Shown piece after piece: positions 1-13,000 of a DNA stretch of 64,000 nucleotides. Each line of letters starts with the position of its first letter. The stretch's first letter is position 1. The notes beneath the pieces are model-generated. The model was not told the DNA's origin. It saw nothing but the letters and a program-made list of their open reading frames with translations, and searched no databases. Source of the DNA: Eopsaltria australis (lineage: Eukaryota; Chordata; Aves; Passeriformes; Petroicidae); NCBI GenBank assembly GCA_034509425.1, contig JAVTVJ010000224.1, positions 186,001-250,000 on the forward strand, in the 5' to 3' direction. Both the position numbers and the translations under genes were made by a program.

Positions 1-3000
1 CAGGACACAAAGTGCCCAGAGAGAGACAGTGTCTTTCAGAAGGAAACTTAACATAAGTGTTAGTTGGGGGTTGCAAATAAAAAATAATTTTCAGAAGCCT
101 TTGACTTCTGCCAGAAATAATATATACATACATGTACAGGAACCAGGAGGAGGTGGGGGGGATTGCTGTGCTGCTCCATGGTCCCTGGAGATCCCCATTG
201 TAGCCAGAAAAATTAATTTTCATCCCCTTAAGGTGACAGCTGAGTCACTGTGTAACCCCTCCTTGCTGTGCTGGCAGCCCAGTTCCCTGCCACATGAGGA
301 AGAGCAGAGCACAGGCACAGATGTTGGTGAAAATAACCAGAACTTCCCTCTAGCCAATACACTTCTGCTTGCTTTCACCAGCAGATAGTTTGCTCCTGTT
401 TTCCTGCATCAGAAGCCAAATCCCTTCCTTGGGCTGGCAAAGAAGCACAAGGACATTGATGCTCAGTCTGCCAAAGGAAGGCTTTAGGAATAACCGTCGT
501 GTCAGCCCAACCACCAACACAAAAAAATCAGTTTCCTTCTTGGAGGAGCAATACCCTGCCTTACAACCAGGAGGAAGCATAATCCATTTCATCATTTGTA
601 GAATTTAACAGCTCTTAGGAGAACTATCCCTTGGGATCTCTGCTTTTGCTTTTTTGCTTTCTTTTCAGTGCAGGCACACAGTGCCAGCATATTAGCATCA
701 AGGTTGGGCCAGTGTTACTTTTAGGGGTAGATAGGCTTGCTGGCACCATGAGTATAAGGAGCTGGTTGATTAAGATCAGATTTCGTATTTCATATAATAA
801 AGGGCAGAGCAAATAGGAGTTACTGCAAAAGAATGAAAAAGGTATGTCTGAAGACAATGGGAATCAAGGGAAATTGTAAAAATCCTCAACACATTTTCAA
901 GTAAGTTTCTAAAACAAAACAGCTAAGTAAAGAGAGTGCTGCTCTCCAAGATGTCATGGCATTCACTGTGCTGATCTCCCACTGCCTGTTGCACTTCCTG
1001 GTTTACAACTTGGGGGATCAGCTCATCCACATCAGATGCTTTTTACAAGACTGATTTTTAAGGTGTGTATTTAAAAAGGGTTGCTTTCTACCTTTTGAAT
1101 TATGCAATCCTTTACTTGCAAAATTTTCTGTACTCTAGGCTGTGGACCTACTGTGTCATGTCAATGACTTGTATAAAGTCATCACTAGGATATTTCCCCA
1201 CACGTACCCTGAAGTCTCTCACCATTGTTTTGTTTCCACCTCCTCCCCACAGGGTGGTCAGCAACATGTGGTTAGACAGACACAGAGCTTTATTAAACAC
1301 GGGTGAACATTGAAAAAAAATAAGACTGTACGAGGACCATAAGGAGGCAAAGCAAAGGGCAGTGCCATATCGAACGTGCCACTTGCCTTGCACCTTTCAT
1401 TTCCAGAGCCATGCAAGTAGCTGGGATTGATAGCATTATCTGCTGAGTGCACTGCTGATCAGGGCAGCCTCTCCCCTCCCAGCCTGCCCTGTGCACTGAT
1501 GCAGAGGAAAGACAGAAAACCTTTCCACCCTAGAGCCCAAGAAACCACCAGAAACCTCATCTTCTTTTCTACCTGCAGGTTCTGCTAACTTGCAAAACAG
1601 AGAGGAGGCTCAGGGACCAAGGCCCTCATCAATATTAGCAAATTGAACCAAAACTGGGAATGAACCATGATTGTCTGTATTAGTAAGGTGTTCAAGCATT
1701 TCACAGTCCGTGTCAATTACTGCTCTCCCAGCCATTTCTGGGCACAGTCCAGAGTCAAGGACTTAATCTGAGCTGGTCCTCCGGAGGGAGCCACCCTCTC
1801 CCACAGTGAGCGGTATCTCCCTAGCATAGACACAAGCTTTGCTGTGCCGGCTGCTCTCTGTGCCTGGGAATGTCCCCAGGTGTAATTAATTGACTAATAT
1901 ACAAGTAGTTGATAACAGTTCATGGTTGTTCAAATGCCTGCTATCTCTATTGACCAAGATAAGTGCTTCTTTCATCAGACAGCTAGTGTCACTTCAGCAG
2001 AGACAAGTTCAACCACAAACCTCCAGTAGCTCTCTAGAGAGCTGATGGTAAGCATTGCAATTATGCTATTCCAGCTACCATTTTACAGCAAAATAACTCT
2101 CTGCCTGTAAAATACAAGTAGGACTCAACAGTAAATTCCACATTTGAATCAGAGGGCAAAGCTTGTGTCCTTGAAGAGACAGAGGCTTACTCATCCTTGA
2201 TGAATACCTCATTAACTTCCATTGGCATTTCACTGCACATCTCCTATTCTGTTTTCCTGAACCTCCACCTTATCCTAACTGGAAGATTCACTAACTTCCT
2301 CCCAAATACATTCTAAATTTGCCAGAAAATTTAACTGACCCTTCATCCCCCATTTGTTGTCACTGCTATTTCCTCACTTCTTATTACAGCCTTGCGTCAG
2401 AACAGGATCTCCACCAGATCAGAAACAGCTTTCCTTCAGCAGATAGATGTGCACCCATTTGTGAGGGATCCATAGCAGCCACTTAAAATATCCATGCAGA
2501 AAGGTGTGGGCTTAAAAGCACACATATGGAAACACAACAAACTCTAATTGCAAATACATATTATAACTTGGGTGCATAAACATTTTGCATAAATTAATAT
2601 TGAATGCATAAGAAGCTGTACAGATTGTGGACTTTTTTTTAGAAGCTGCGTCTAAAACAACAATCTACCACATCCAGCCCAAACTCATCCTATTTCTGTG
2701 GCTTCTTGGAGAGTAGAAAAGTACCAAAACAGTAGTAGCCCTATAAGGTGGAAAATATCTTCTGCTCCAGAGGGACCAAGAAACAAAGTAAGGGCCTCTG
2801 TCTAGAGAAGTCCTTCAGTTCCAAGTGCCTTATGCCAGTCTGTGCAGCAGGGAAACTGTTCCTTAGATGTCAGGATTAAAACCACACAGTCCAAATCTCT
2901 CACCCCTTGTTCTTATCCTGAAGTGGTGTTTTTTCAACATTTATTGGTCAGAGCATGATGTAATATCTTTGTAAAATAATCCCAGGTTCACTTGGGCAGC

Positions 3001-3106
3001 ATCACTGCTGTGATTTTCACATACAACCAATAATGGTTAGAGTAAGTCCTCAACATTCGTTTTCTGTTCATGACTGTTTTTTTCCTCTTTAGTATATTTT
3101 CCCTCT
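1..3106. other. Intergenic stretch, no gene recognised
   Basis: I see no exon with convincing splice sites and protein similarity on either strand, and no repeat that I can name. The short open frames here have no codon or family signal. It lies downstream of the probable SLC30A10 transcript end. Confidence 0.5.
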
Positions 3107-4545
3107 CTGTTAGGGAGCGAGAGACCTGACCACCCTGGACAAAGAGAAGGCTGAGGTTCTCAACAAAATCTTTATCTGTCTCATCTCTGTGCCAGGCAAG
3201 ATCATGGAGCAGATTCTCCTGGAAACTATGCTAAGGCACATGGAAAACAAAGTGATGACTGGTAACAGCCACCATGGCTTTACAAAGCAGAAATGATGCC
3301 TGACAAATTTGGTAACCTCCTATCACGGGGCTGCAGCTTTGATGTATGGGACAGAGCAACTGATATCACCTACATGGATTTTGCAAAGTGTTTGACACTG
3401 TACTGCATGACACCCTTGTCTGCAAATTGGAGAGGCATGGATTGGATTGGATGGATGGATGGATGGATGGATGGATGGATGGATGGATGGATGGATGGAT
3501 GGATCACTCACTGGATGAAGAACTGGCTCGAGGGCTGCATGCAGAGGGTGGTGGTCAAGGGCTCATTGTCCTCGTGGTGACCAATGAAAAGTGGTGTCCC
3601 TCAGGGTTCAGTACTGTTGTAGCCAACACTATTCAGAATCTTTGTCAGTGACATGGACACTGGGCACCCTCAGCAGGTTCACTGGTGACACGGGGCTGTG
3701 CCATGCAGTCATCCAGAGGGATCTTGATGGGCTGGAAAGCTGGGCCGATGCAAACCTCAGGGAGTTCAACAAAGCAAAGTGCAAGGTCCTGTGCCTGGGT
3801 CATGGCAATCCCAGACATACCCACAGGCTGGGCAGAGAAGTGGCTGAGAGCAGCCGTGTGGAGAAAGACATGGAGGTGATGGTGGATGAAAAATTCAACA
3901 TGAGCTGGCATTGTGTGCTTGCAGCCCAGAAAGCAAAGGAAATCCTGAGCTGCATCCAAAGCAGCGGAGCCAGCAGGTCAAAGGAGGTGATTCTCCACCT
4001 TTGCTCTGGTGAGACCCCACCTGCAGTGCTGCATCCATATCTGGTGACCCCAACATAAGAAGGACATGGAGCTGTTGGAGCACATCCAGAGGAGGCCACA
4101 AAGTTGACAGGAGGACTGGACCACCTTGCCTAGGAAGACAGAGAATGTTGGGGCTGTTCTTCCTGGAGAAGAGAAGGTTGTGGAGCGATACCTTCCAGTG
4201 TCTGAAGGGGGTCTACAGGGAAGCCCAGGAGAGACTCTTCCTCAGGAACTGCAGTGATAGGACAACAAATAATTGAAAAATTGAAATTACAAATTAAAAG
4301 AGGTGAAATTTAGGTTAGATATTAGGAAGATATTCTTTACTGTGAGGGTGATCAGACACTAGAACAGGTTGCCCAGGGAGTTTGTGATACCCTAACCCTG
4401 GAGTTCAAGATCAGTTTAGATAAGTCCTTGAGCAACCTGGTCTAGTGGGAGGTATCCCTGCACATGGCAGGAGGGGTAGGACTAAGTAATGCTTAAGGTC
4501 CATTCCAACCCCTTAACATTCTATGAATCTATGTATAATTTTAAT
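3107..4545 (+). mobile_element. CR1-type LINE, truncated and rearranged reverse-transcriptase segment plus 3' end
   Basis: In broken frames the plus strand encodes typical CR1 ORF2 pieces: [12 protein letters not shown] near 3138, a [10 protein letters not shown] / [12 protein letters not shown] block at 3200-3300, [11 protein letters not shown] near 3545, and a LESWADANLREFNKAKCKVL block at 3730-3790. It ends in the CR1 3' tail (AAGGTCCATTCCAACCCC, then ATTCTATGAATCTATG) near 4535. Stops and frame changes are frequent, so the copy is dead. An expanded GGAT microsatellite sits inside it at about 3445-3501. Confidence 0.9.
3445..3502 (+). repeat. (GGAT)n microsatellite inside a CR1 copy
   Basis: About 13 nearly perfect GGAT units. 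It occupies the part of the CR1 reverse transcriptase that normally reads a Trp/Asp-rich segment with a natural GATGGATGG seed. The plus frame reads repeated WMDG and the minus frame repeated IHPS, both low complexity. Confidence 0.95.
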
Positions 4546-5184
4546 TTTGTCAGGAATTGCTGTAAAAATTTTTCAGTTCTCTCTTCCGAATCACTTGTAA
4601 TCCCACATCTACAAGCTGAGTAACACCAGCCACGGACTACATATTGGCCAAACCTGAACTGAATTTCTTACGGAGCATTTATGTAACATCTACCACTCAG
4701 ACAGACTGAAAGGGTTAAAAAAAAAAAACAAACAAGCACAATGACCACTGCTTCCTATTGATTATTGTTAACAAAATAAGTAGGGACATGAGCAAGTGGA
4801 GAATTGGACACAACAGGGTAGGGACCAGGTGGCAGATACCTGATACTGATGCTAAGAAGAGAGAAACACATGAGGGAACCTCCAGGATTGCTGCTCCAAA
4901 ACCAGCACCTAAACTTGTAGTGTTAGACCTCATCCCATTCCTAGCACGCACATTCAGATCATGAAACCCAGGAGAGAGAATCACAATGTACAAGTTCAAC
5001 TTTCTCGATGTGGCAAAATGCCAGGCTGCTTGCAGAAGAAAAGCCTTTAAATATTGATCCCCTTTTCTTCTAAACACATACAAAATTTGCAGCATTAACC
5101 ATCTCAGAGGCTGAGAACAAACTTCACTCATACAAAAGTCTTGAAATTATCCAAAAAGACACACGCTCCCTACTGCTAGCATAC
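4546..5184. other. Short intergenic stretch, nothing recognised
   Basis: This lies between the CR1 3' tail and the probable SLC30A10 polyadenylation region. It has a 12-base A run near 4718. I see no gene or nameable repeat. Confidence 0.4.
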
Positions 5185-5203
5185 ATCAAGCTCAGAACAA
5201 GGG

Positions 5204-5248
5204 TTTATTTAAAAATACACTTTATTTACAAGGCATTCAAACTTTATT
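5204..5248 (-). terminator. SLC30A10: Cluster of three poly(A) signals, probable SLC30A10 transcript end
   Basis: TTTATT on the plus strand (AATAAA on the minus) occurs at 5204, 5221 and 5243 within 45 bases. Cleavage would be expected a little below 5200. This is inferred from the hexamers only; no transcript evidence is available. Confidence 0.45.
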
Positions 5249-7408
5249 TTGATAAAAATATAGCTGTACATAAAACCTTAAGTCATTTCTCACTAATGGT
5301 TAATAAAACCATAGTGAGATTCGGCAATCATGGAAATTATATTTTGGCACATTAAATCACATAAGGAACAGAAAAACTGGAGAAAACTTTTAAGCAACAC
5401 AGCTCCATAAATGTAACAATCGTATACAGAGACATCCTCACATCAGGATATCACTGTCCAAATAAAGTATTTAACATAAAAAGTGCTTCCACTATACAGC
5501 AGAGTAAATAGCAGAATTTATAGGAATATTCATAGCTTTGGAATTATCTTTTACCAAGCTTTCCCCCAAGATGTTAATGAATGACCAATGAACCCTCCTG
5601 ATTTCATTATACCTTCCCAGGTTTAAAAATCAACCTTTCTTAAGAATTTGATTCAGGAAGAGTGTTTATAAAGAATTTAATTATAAACACATGTGTTCAT
5701 ATCTCAGGATGACTACTTAGATAACACTTCTACACAAAATAGTCCTTGGAGTAGCTCACATCAAGCCACCAATAGAACTTGGATACTGAACTTCACTTTG
5801 GGAAAAATTCAGGTGCTGGCATGTTCCCTTCAAAGTTCAGAATAAACAGGAGTATTCAGGATAGTAAGCATTACAATCAGGAATGGGAGAGGGAAAGAAT
5901 AAGAAAAAATAATGAAGGTCAAAAATTGGTTTGCAATGGTAAGGTGTGCCACATAGCAAAACCAGAAAGTACAAAAGGTGTACTTTAATAGAATGGAATG
6001 CAAAAATTAAACCAATGCATAGAAAGGTATTTCTAAACTGTATTATTGGTATATCACCACGACCAGGCTATCAAAACCATCCTGCTTTTATTGAAGAGCC
6101 AATGAAAACAATATTAAGAGGAAAAAAACACACATGCTCTATGAGTCAAAGTAAGTATTGTAAAGAAGACAAGGAAAAGGAAGCCGACTAAAAACTGGTA
6201 AAGCAAAGGCAATACTCCTGAAAATAGTAGCAGTTTTCTTTATAATGAAGAGTAAAGGCAACTCCTGAATTTAGAGGGTTACAGAAGAAGAAAACATTAA
6301 AAATCAAATTGACACTTTTGGCACGTATGAAAATGTGACAAATGGATTCCCCTTAAGAAAAGGCACATGACTGATGAAGGCCAGTAAATTGCTTTTGCTT
6401 TCAATGTCATGTTAACTTTTTCCAGGTTTCACTTTTACTCCAGAATGATCTGGCAAGCCTAGCAAAGGTTTCATCATCATCCTATTAGGTCACATGTATG
6501 ACTGGCTATGGATCACATCCACAGGTGATGGACAACCAGATGAAAGTCACACAGACTTTAAGCAGATTTCCTTTGCCACCAGCAGCAATGGACAGAAAGG
6601 GACAGTCATTGCAAGAGAACCCAAAAGCCATGAGAGACAATTATAAGGCAGTGCTTGAAGAGGACAGAGCAGCACAATCAACCTGCATTTGTCAGGGAGG
6701 GAAGCAAAACAATTCAGCTAAAGAGGCCAGAACAGAACTTTAATTACAGTACAATAGACTACAAAACTGAATTTAGAACTAGTGCCCATAGATAAGGGCT
6801 AGCATGGAAATATACTGTATCTCAAAATGAGGAAAGCCTGCCTCAACAGAATTAGAAGAGATATGCCAAGAACTGAAGGGAAATAGGCCAATACAAAATA
6901 CACACAGACTGGAAAGGAGTCTCCCACAGAAGTAGAGAGCGGACACACATTACAGGAGAAAAACACTTCATTACTCAAAGGAAGGCAAAGACGCTGGTCA
7001 GAAACCTTAGCTGAATGCCCTGAAAGTCCCAACATTAAAAAAAGAGCAAGGTTTATCTTATAAATAACATAGCTCTGTTGGTTTTGCTTGCTTAAATAAT
7101 AAAGCAAATTTAAAATCTCTTTGTTTTCTAGATATGAAGATTTCTATAATCCCTGGTATTTTCCCATTTATTCACAGGTAGCAGTCACAGTCCATTCAAC
7201 CAGACAAGAGAAAAGAAGTTTAAGAATGTTATTTCATTGTATTTTCAGGTTACAACACATTTAAAAGTTTAAAAAAATACATAGCCACGGTTTTAACACT
7301 GGAAGAATAAAAATTGTCCATTTTGACAAATGTCCCAACATCACACATACTAGTTTTCTTTAATCCCAGAGTAAATACTGCCAATCCACCTTTCAACCAT
7401 TTAATAAA

Positions 7409-7447
7409 ATGTATCTATATATATACATATACATACATGTATATAAA
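7409..7447. repeat. TA/CATA-rich microsatellite
   Basis: An alternating TATATA / CATACATA tract of about 38 bases inside the probable SLC30A10 3'UTR. An open frame that starts in it (7409-7849, plus) is low complexity at its start and resembles no family. Confidence 0.7.
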
Positions 7448-9596
7448 ATTACCCGATTTAAGATACAAATAATTATGCATAATTATGAAAGAGTGCTTGT
7501 TTTAGAGGATATCTGGGAAGAAAGTTCTCCCATAGACTTTGTTGTTATTTTGGGAGATTTCTATTCCAGTTCTCAAAAACACGATAAATATATTTGTTAT
7601 TTACATCTAAGCATCATCATAGACGAAAAAAGGGGGGGAAAAAAGAACAGAAGAAAGGACTGTCTTACTGTCAGAGACTTCATGGCACATGCTTTAAAGA
7701 CAGAGCAATTCTTACAATGTTTCCTGATTTACATTAACTCGTGCAATAACTGCCAAGCAAGATCCTGCTGCTGCTGCCAACGGAATCAAAGGGGCTGGAG
7801 GATCAAGCTCTTTATTATATTAACAAATATGTTAATTTATATAATATAAACTTACAATGAAATGGTATAAAATATCTTAATTCACCTGTTTAAAAGGGGT
7901 AATTACAATTCTAGAAATGTTCTGTTTAGACTGGAGTCACTGCTTCAGTAAATACTACATTCCAAGCAGTAAAATATCCTGCTGTGTGTTTTAATATTCA
8001 TTGAATTATTGCAATCATCTTTATTTATAAGGAGTTGGCTGCTTTTAAGCCATCCTTACAAGGAGGTCCTGGTATTTTCCCAGCCCAGGCTGGAAATCAA
8101 TTTGCTGTTTCTCTTAAGGTGTCACTGAGGTAAAGACACCACTATTTTACAAAGGTGTCCCTGTGAATAAATGGATAAAATAGCCTGTCCAGGCCATACA
8201 GAACATTGAAAGGCTGCTTTTGCCAGCAAAATGTATTTGGAATCTCCTGCATAGCCAGAAAGACCAAGCACTGGACTCAGTGTGGGTTGAGTAGTGAGTC
8301 TCCTCTCCCAGAAGCTTGTGGAGCACACCTGACTGAAATCCAGCACTGGTGACAGGGCACATCACCTTGTTTTCCTTAGAGCACCCTTGCATACTTTCAG
8401 AAAGAGCAAGCAGCAAAAAGATAGTGAACTCCTTCACTAAATACACTTTGAGATACACCTTTGGGCAGCGGGAGGAGGGCCAGGGCAGAAGGTAGGGTTC
8501 AGACCTTTAAAACCAGCCAACAAGAAATGATTGAGACTAAACCAGGAAAAAATTCCTGGTTTAATTTTTTTAAAGCTCCCTCTAAGTGATAATACTGCAT
8601 ACAAGACTTCAAAGGTGCTTCCTTAATTAATACAATATTAAATTATTACTTAATAATAGAATTGCAGAATTTCAACTGTTCACAATAAACACATTAGCTT
8701 ATTTATTCAGCATGAATGATGACAGACTCAGTGTTAAAGATAATGCAATCATCCTGCACAATGATGAAATAAGACCATGGCTCTTAGAACTTGTGTTGTC
8801 AGGAGAAGGATAAAAAGAATTTTAAAAGACTGAGTTGTACAATCGCAAGAGTGAAAAAGATAACTGCCTGCATTTCCATTTCCTAGAATCAGTACAGACA
8901 ACATTAGTAGGTACTTATTTGCTTTCATGACAAGCAGTCTATTCCTCAGCACACTCATCTGTGATTAGGCTGGGACTCCGGTATTACTCGTAGAGAAGCA
9001 AGACCAGCTTCTGCTCTGTCCCTAAATACAGGAGTCAATCAAGAAAACAACATAAGTTAAAATTCCTGAGTGCTTCCTCTTAGACACTCTTAATCTCATT
9101 CACAAACCCCACTGGCCAGAAGTGTTACTGTTAAAAAATGAACTGTCCATGCAAAAATGGGGTTGAAGGATCAGTAAAGCATCTCTACTGAAGTCCTTTT
9201 ATAAATATACAGTACTTCAGCCCAGTACAATCATTAACTGGCCACAGGGCTTTCAAGAAACAGCTCACTTCAGCAGGATAGGCCAGAGTTTCTTTCCCAG
9301 TGCCACTGGCCATGAACTGCAAACATCAGCGCAGAGAGCGACACGCCCCATCCACTCTAACAGTTTGGTAAGGAACTGGGTAAGGCTGCACCACAAAAAT
9401 CACACTAATGCAACAGCCTTAGTGGAAATCTTAATCCTTATTTCAGGTACAAGGGGGTTTTAGGTGTATTTTGGTTTACAGCTAAAGCACAGGAATCTTT
9501 TTGCCACATCAACTTCAGCTACAACCACCGATGCCCCCCTTCCCAGCAAGGATATGTTTGCTCCATGAGAACGTGACACAGAGCAGAGGGAATTGC

Positions 9597-10072
9597 CTAA
9601 AATCGTGTACCCCCCAACTGTGATTTGTCATCGGACGCGTCACAATTTTTCACGCCTTTCACATTCTCCTCTGCCACTGGGTCCTCCATAGGGATTTCAA
9701 CGTCACTTTTCCTTGAACCATTGTCTTTGTGCTGCGCAGAAAGGGAGCTTTCACTTTTCTCCATGTAGCCATTCGTTTTAGCCTTGGGGGGCTCCCTCTG
9801 GCTGCAGCACAGATGAGAGTCACAAGCTTTTGAGATGCAGGGTGAGCTGCACTGTACATGTGAGGTCTTGTGGTCAGCATACTCAGGCTGGATGGTCACA
9901 GAATGGACTCCTGCCTCATGGAAAACCTTCCGGATTTTGTAAGCAGCATCTTGGTAATCAGAAGGGCTTTGGCACTTGATATGAAGAGTGGCAATGTTCT
10001 TCCCACTTGCAAGCTCCCAGACATGCACCTCGTGGAGGCTGCTGACCCCTGGTACACGAGCCAGTCTGTCGG
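9597..10072 (-). CDS. SLC30A10: SLC30A10 exon 4: C-terminal cytosolic domain and stop
   Basis: The acceptor reads TGTCTTCCAG at 10073. The exon encodes DRLARVPGVSSLHEVHVWEL, then IATLHIKC, a Cys-rich CISKACDSHLCC stretch and an acidic tail ending LGGTRF before the stop at 9597. Its first codon is completed by the A ending exon 3 (Thr). Confidence 0.96.
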
Positions 10073-13000
10073 CTGGAAGACATAAGGGAAAGGTATTAGG
10101 GGCTTTGGTGCACTGCCTAATGATCAGCTGTCTCACTAGGCGCCCTGACCAAAAGCAACAGCTCCAAAACTATCATTTTAGAAGATATATACTCGATAAA
10201 ATGTGTCTACTCCCAGCTGCCTTCAGTTCAGCCTCCAGGTGACTGCATGAACAGGCCACCATTCCTTTTGGATTCACCCATCCCTCAGGCTCCCCAATGG
10301 CAATTCACCAGCTGTTCACAGAGGAAACATTACAGCATCACTGCCTCCATCAAGACCCCACATCTTCTGGTTTCTTTAAGCCCTGAGCATGATGGAATTC
10401 CAGACATACCCAGTGCTACTCCACAATTAACCAGTGTAAACAGCACAAAAGAGCTACAAAATTAAACAACCTTAATGGAAAATTCAAAGATGTTTTGGAA
10501 GCCTTCTGGAAGAAGCCACTTCAGGGTTGGAAAAGATTGTAACTCAATGTTGTTTCTTTCACAAATAACCCACACAAAGCATTAACAGCTCAAGACCTGG
10601 TATGTTTGATGTATTGTTGGAGTACCACATTCTCAAAATGCATGCTTTAACTAATCCAGAGAGATTTGAGTCACGTTGCTAGGACACAGGCATGTGACTA
10701 TTTCTCACAGTTCTTGAGAATTTAGAGCTATTATGAGTAAATAATCCAAACATGTCATTCCACAAATAACATATGCATTGAAACACATCATTAAAATTAG
10801 GAGCATTTCAACAACAAATTTGACTTACTCAGTAGTTGCATATTAACACCTTTGGGGACCATCTGCAACAAAATAGTTGAGGTCTCCTTTATAAGTGGGA
10901 ATGCAGAAGACAAGATGATGAGCACCATAACTATGGTCAGGCTTGGATCAATGTAGCACTGCCAATTGCACGGAGCATCCCCCAGAGGACGTACATAGAA
11001 GATAGTAGCAGTAACTACCACGACCACAGATCCAAGTGCATCTCCCATAACATGCAAAAGAACACCTGAAACAAATGGCACAATTTCCATTAGTGGAGCG
11101 GGTTTGGGGTTTTTTGTTTTGGTTTGGTTTTTTCTGGGAGGGATGTAATGCTGCATCTTTTAGTTATGTTCACCTTGACATGAAGAATGCAATATTCCAG
11201 CCATTAATATGATAACCAAAGTTTACAGTAGCAGCTTTTGGAAAAAAACAGCAAGGGAAATACTGACTCTGAAGCACTGTAGTTTGAGTGGGATGCATTA
11301 TTAAGCATGTAGGGTATGCTAGCAACTGCCGTCCAACTGCAATGCCATGGCAACACAAAATGTGCTTGCTGAAATGCATGAAGATTATTAAGAGATCCTG
11401 GCACATTAAATCTAAATTAAAAATTGATGACTAAATCTATCCATTTTACCCTGGAAGTTGAGAGTCACAGACCACCCCCAGTAAATTACCCTTCCCCATC
11501 AGTTTCTGTGACACTGCTGAAATCTGGGAAATTGCCTAAGTGAATCTAAGCTGGCTCCAAATACATTCAGACTCCAATTTTCAGATCAAGCTTGATTACC
11601 AGTCATATTAAACCTTGTTCCATCAATACTACTAGTCTTCAGACCTGCCAAAATTCAGAATCTGGTTCTAGAATCTGTCACATGGCTTAGTGCCTGGACT
11701 GCTCTGAGAGGAATGCTAGGTACCTCTTTTTTACATCTAATAAAGGTGGTTTTGTACAAGAAGTAAAGACACAAAGCAGGCTTTTACAGTAACTTATTTG
11801 GCTGCTCTTAAAATTACAATGACCAAAGTAGTTTTCCTGCTAAAGAGTTACAATAATCCAAGAAGTCTCTTTTTCTTTTTACTACTGTACATAAACTTCC
11901 CTCTTCCCATCACTGATCAAATACACTCCAGTTCTTAGTTTTTACTGTTCAGACTCGGATGTTATTCCAACCCATGCCTAATTTCAGAACATCTCTCTCT
12001 ATATGAAGTGAATATCTTTGTCAATACCTTTTATTTGGGGGCTGTGAGAGAAGAAAATGAACCATCTCCTTTTAACATCCCTATCACATACACTTTGAAG
12101 TGAGAAGGTGTAAAAGGCTCCCCCAAAACTCATTAACAACACAGCAAAGACTTTTGACAATGCTGGATACTGGATTAGCCCTAAAATTGTGCCTGTGTTG
12201 CTGTTTCTTGCCAGCTCTGGACACACACCTTGATCTGTGTGAGAAATGAAGGCCACAACCTCTGGAGTGCCTCCAAATCACTTGGGTCAGATAAGAAAGT
12301 ACAAGCTCCTGGTAAGTCCAGCTCTTTCTGCTGGAGTCAGACATGTTCTGCCCCATTTGGCAAACTACCATGGGGTGTTACTCCTCCTAACAGTGTTGCA
12401 GTGTTTCCTTTTCATTTACAAATAGTCCTGATTCAGCACGGGCTATCAGCTGTTGCACTAACAAGAGGGACAGGCAGGATGCAGTTGCATTGCCCAGGCA
12501 ACTAACAAGAGAGCACAGCTTATAAAGAACAGGAAAATGTTTCAGAAAGCCTTCTTTAGAGTTAAGAAATAAAACCTTACTATGTTAGAATTTTGATGAA
12601 TTAGTAATTGAGAATACAGAATTTGGAAAAATGTTTATTTTATATTCTTAACGTCATTAATGCATACACCCTGGTAATGCAGCACAGAATTAGGGATCAG
12701 ACAGAAATAAACTCATTTTCCTATCAAATCCCAAATGCTATGATTATAAGCTGAAACTGAAAATGAAGTCAGTATGGTAAGACCATAGGTAACAGTTTCC
12801 AACAGTTTGCATTTACTACTCTACATATGCTCAAGTAGTAAAAGGAATAATTTCACACTACAATAATTAATCCTGCCAGGTAGAATTCACAGATTACCCT
12901 TCCTACCAGTTTTAAAATCAAGGAATCCATTCCTCTGCCAATCCTTTTTGTCCTGCCATATTTTTCAGGGAGGTTCCAGTTCCACAACAAAAGAATTTTT

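Larger units (their letters stand above)
5185..9596 (-). other. SLC30A10: Probable long 3' untranslated region of SLC30A10
   Basis: This AT-rich, CR1-free DNA directly follows the SLC30A10 stop codon. Three AATAAA hexamers on the minus strand cluster at 5204-5209, 5221-5226 and 5243-5248, a typical transcript end. I see no other gene in it. It contains a short TA-rich microsatellite near 7410-7445. The UTR call is an inference; earlier hexamers (for example near 8022) could give shorter forms. Confidence 0.45.

Noticed and set aside
3293..3580. Plus-strand open frame with WMDG repeats and minus-strand frame with IHPS repeats as genes
   Set aside because: Both are the GGAT microsatellite within a dead CR1 copy.
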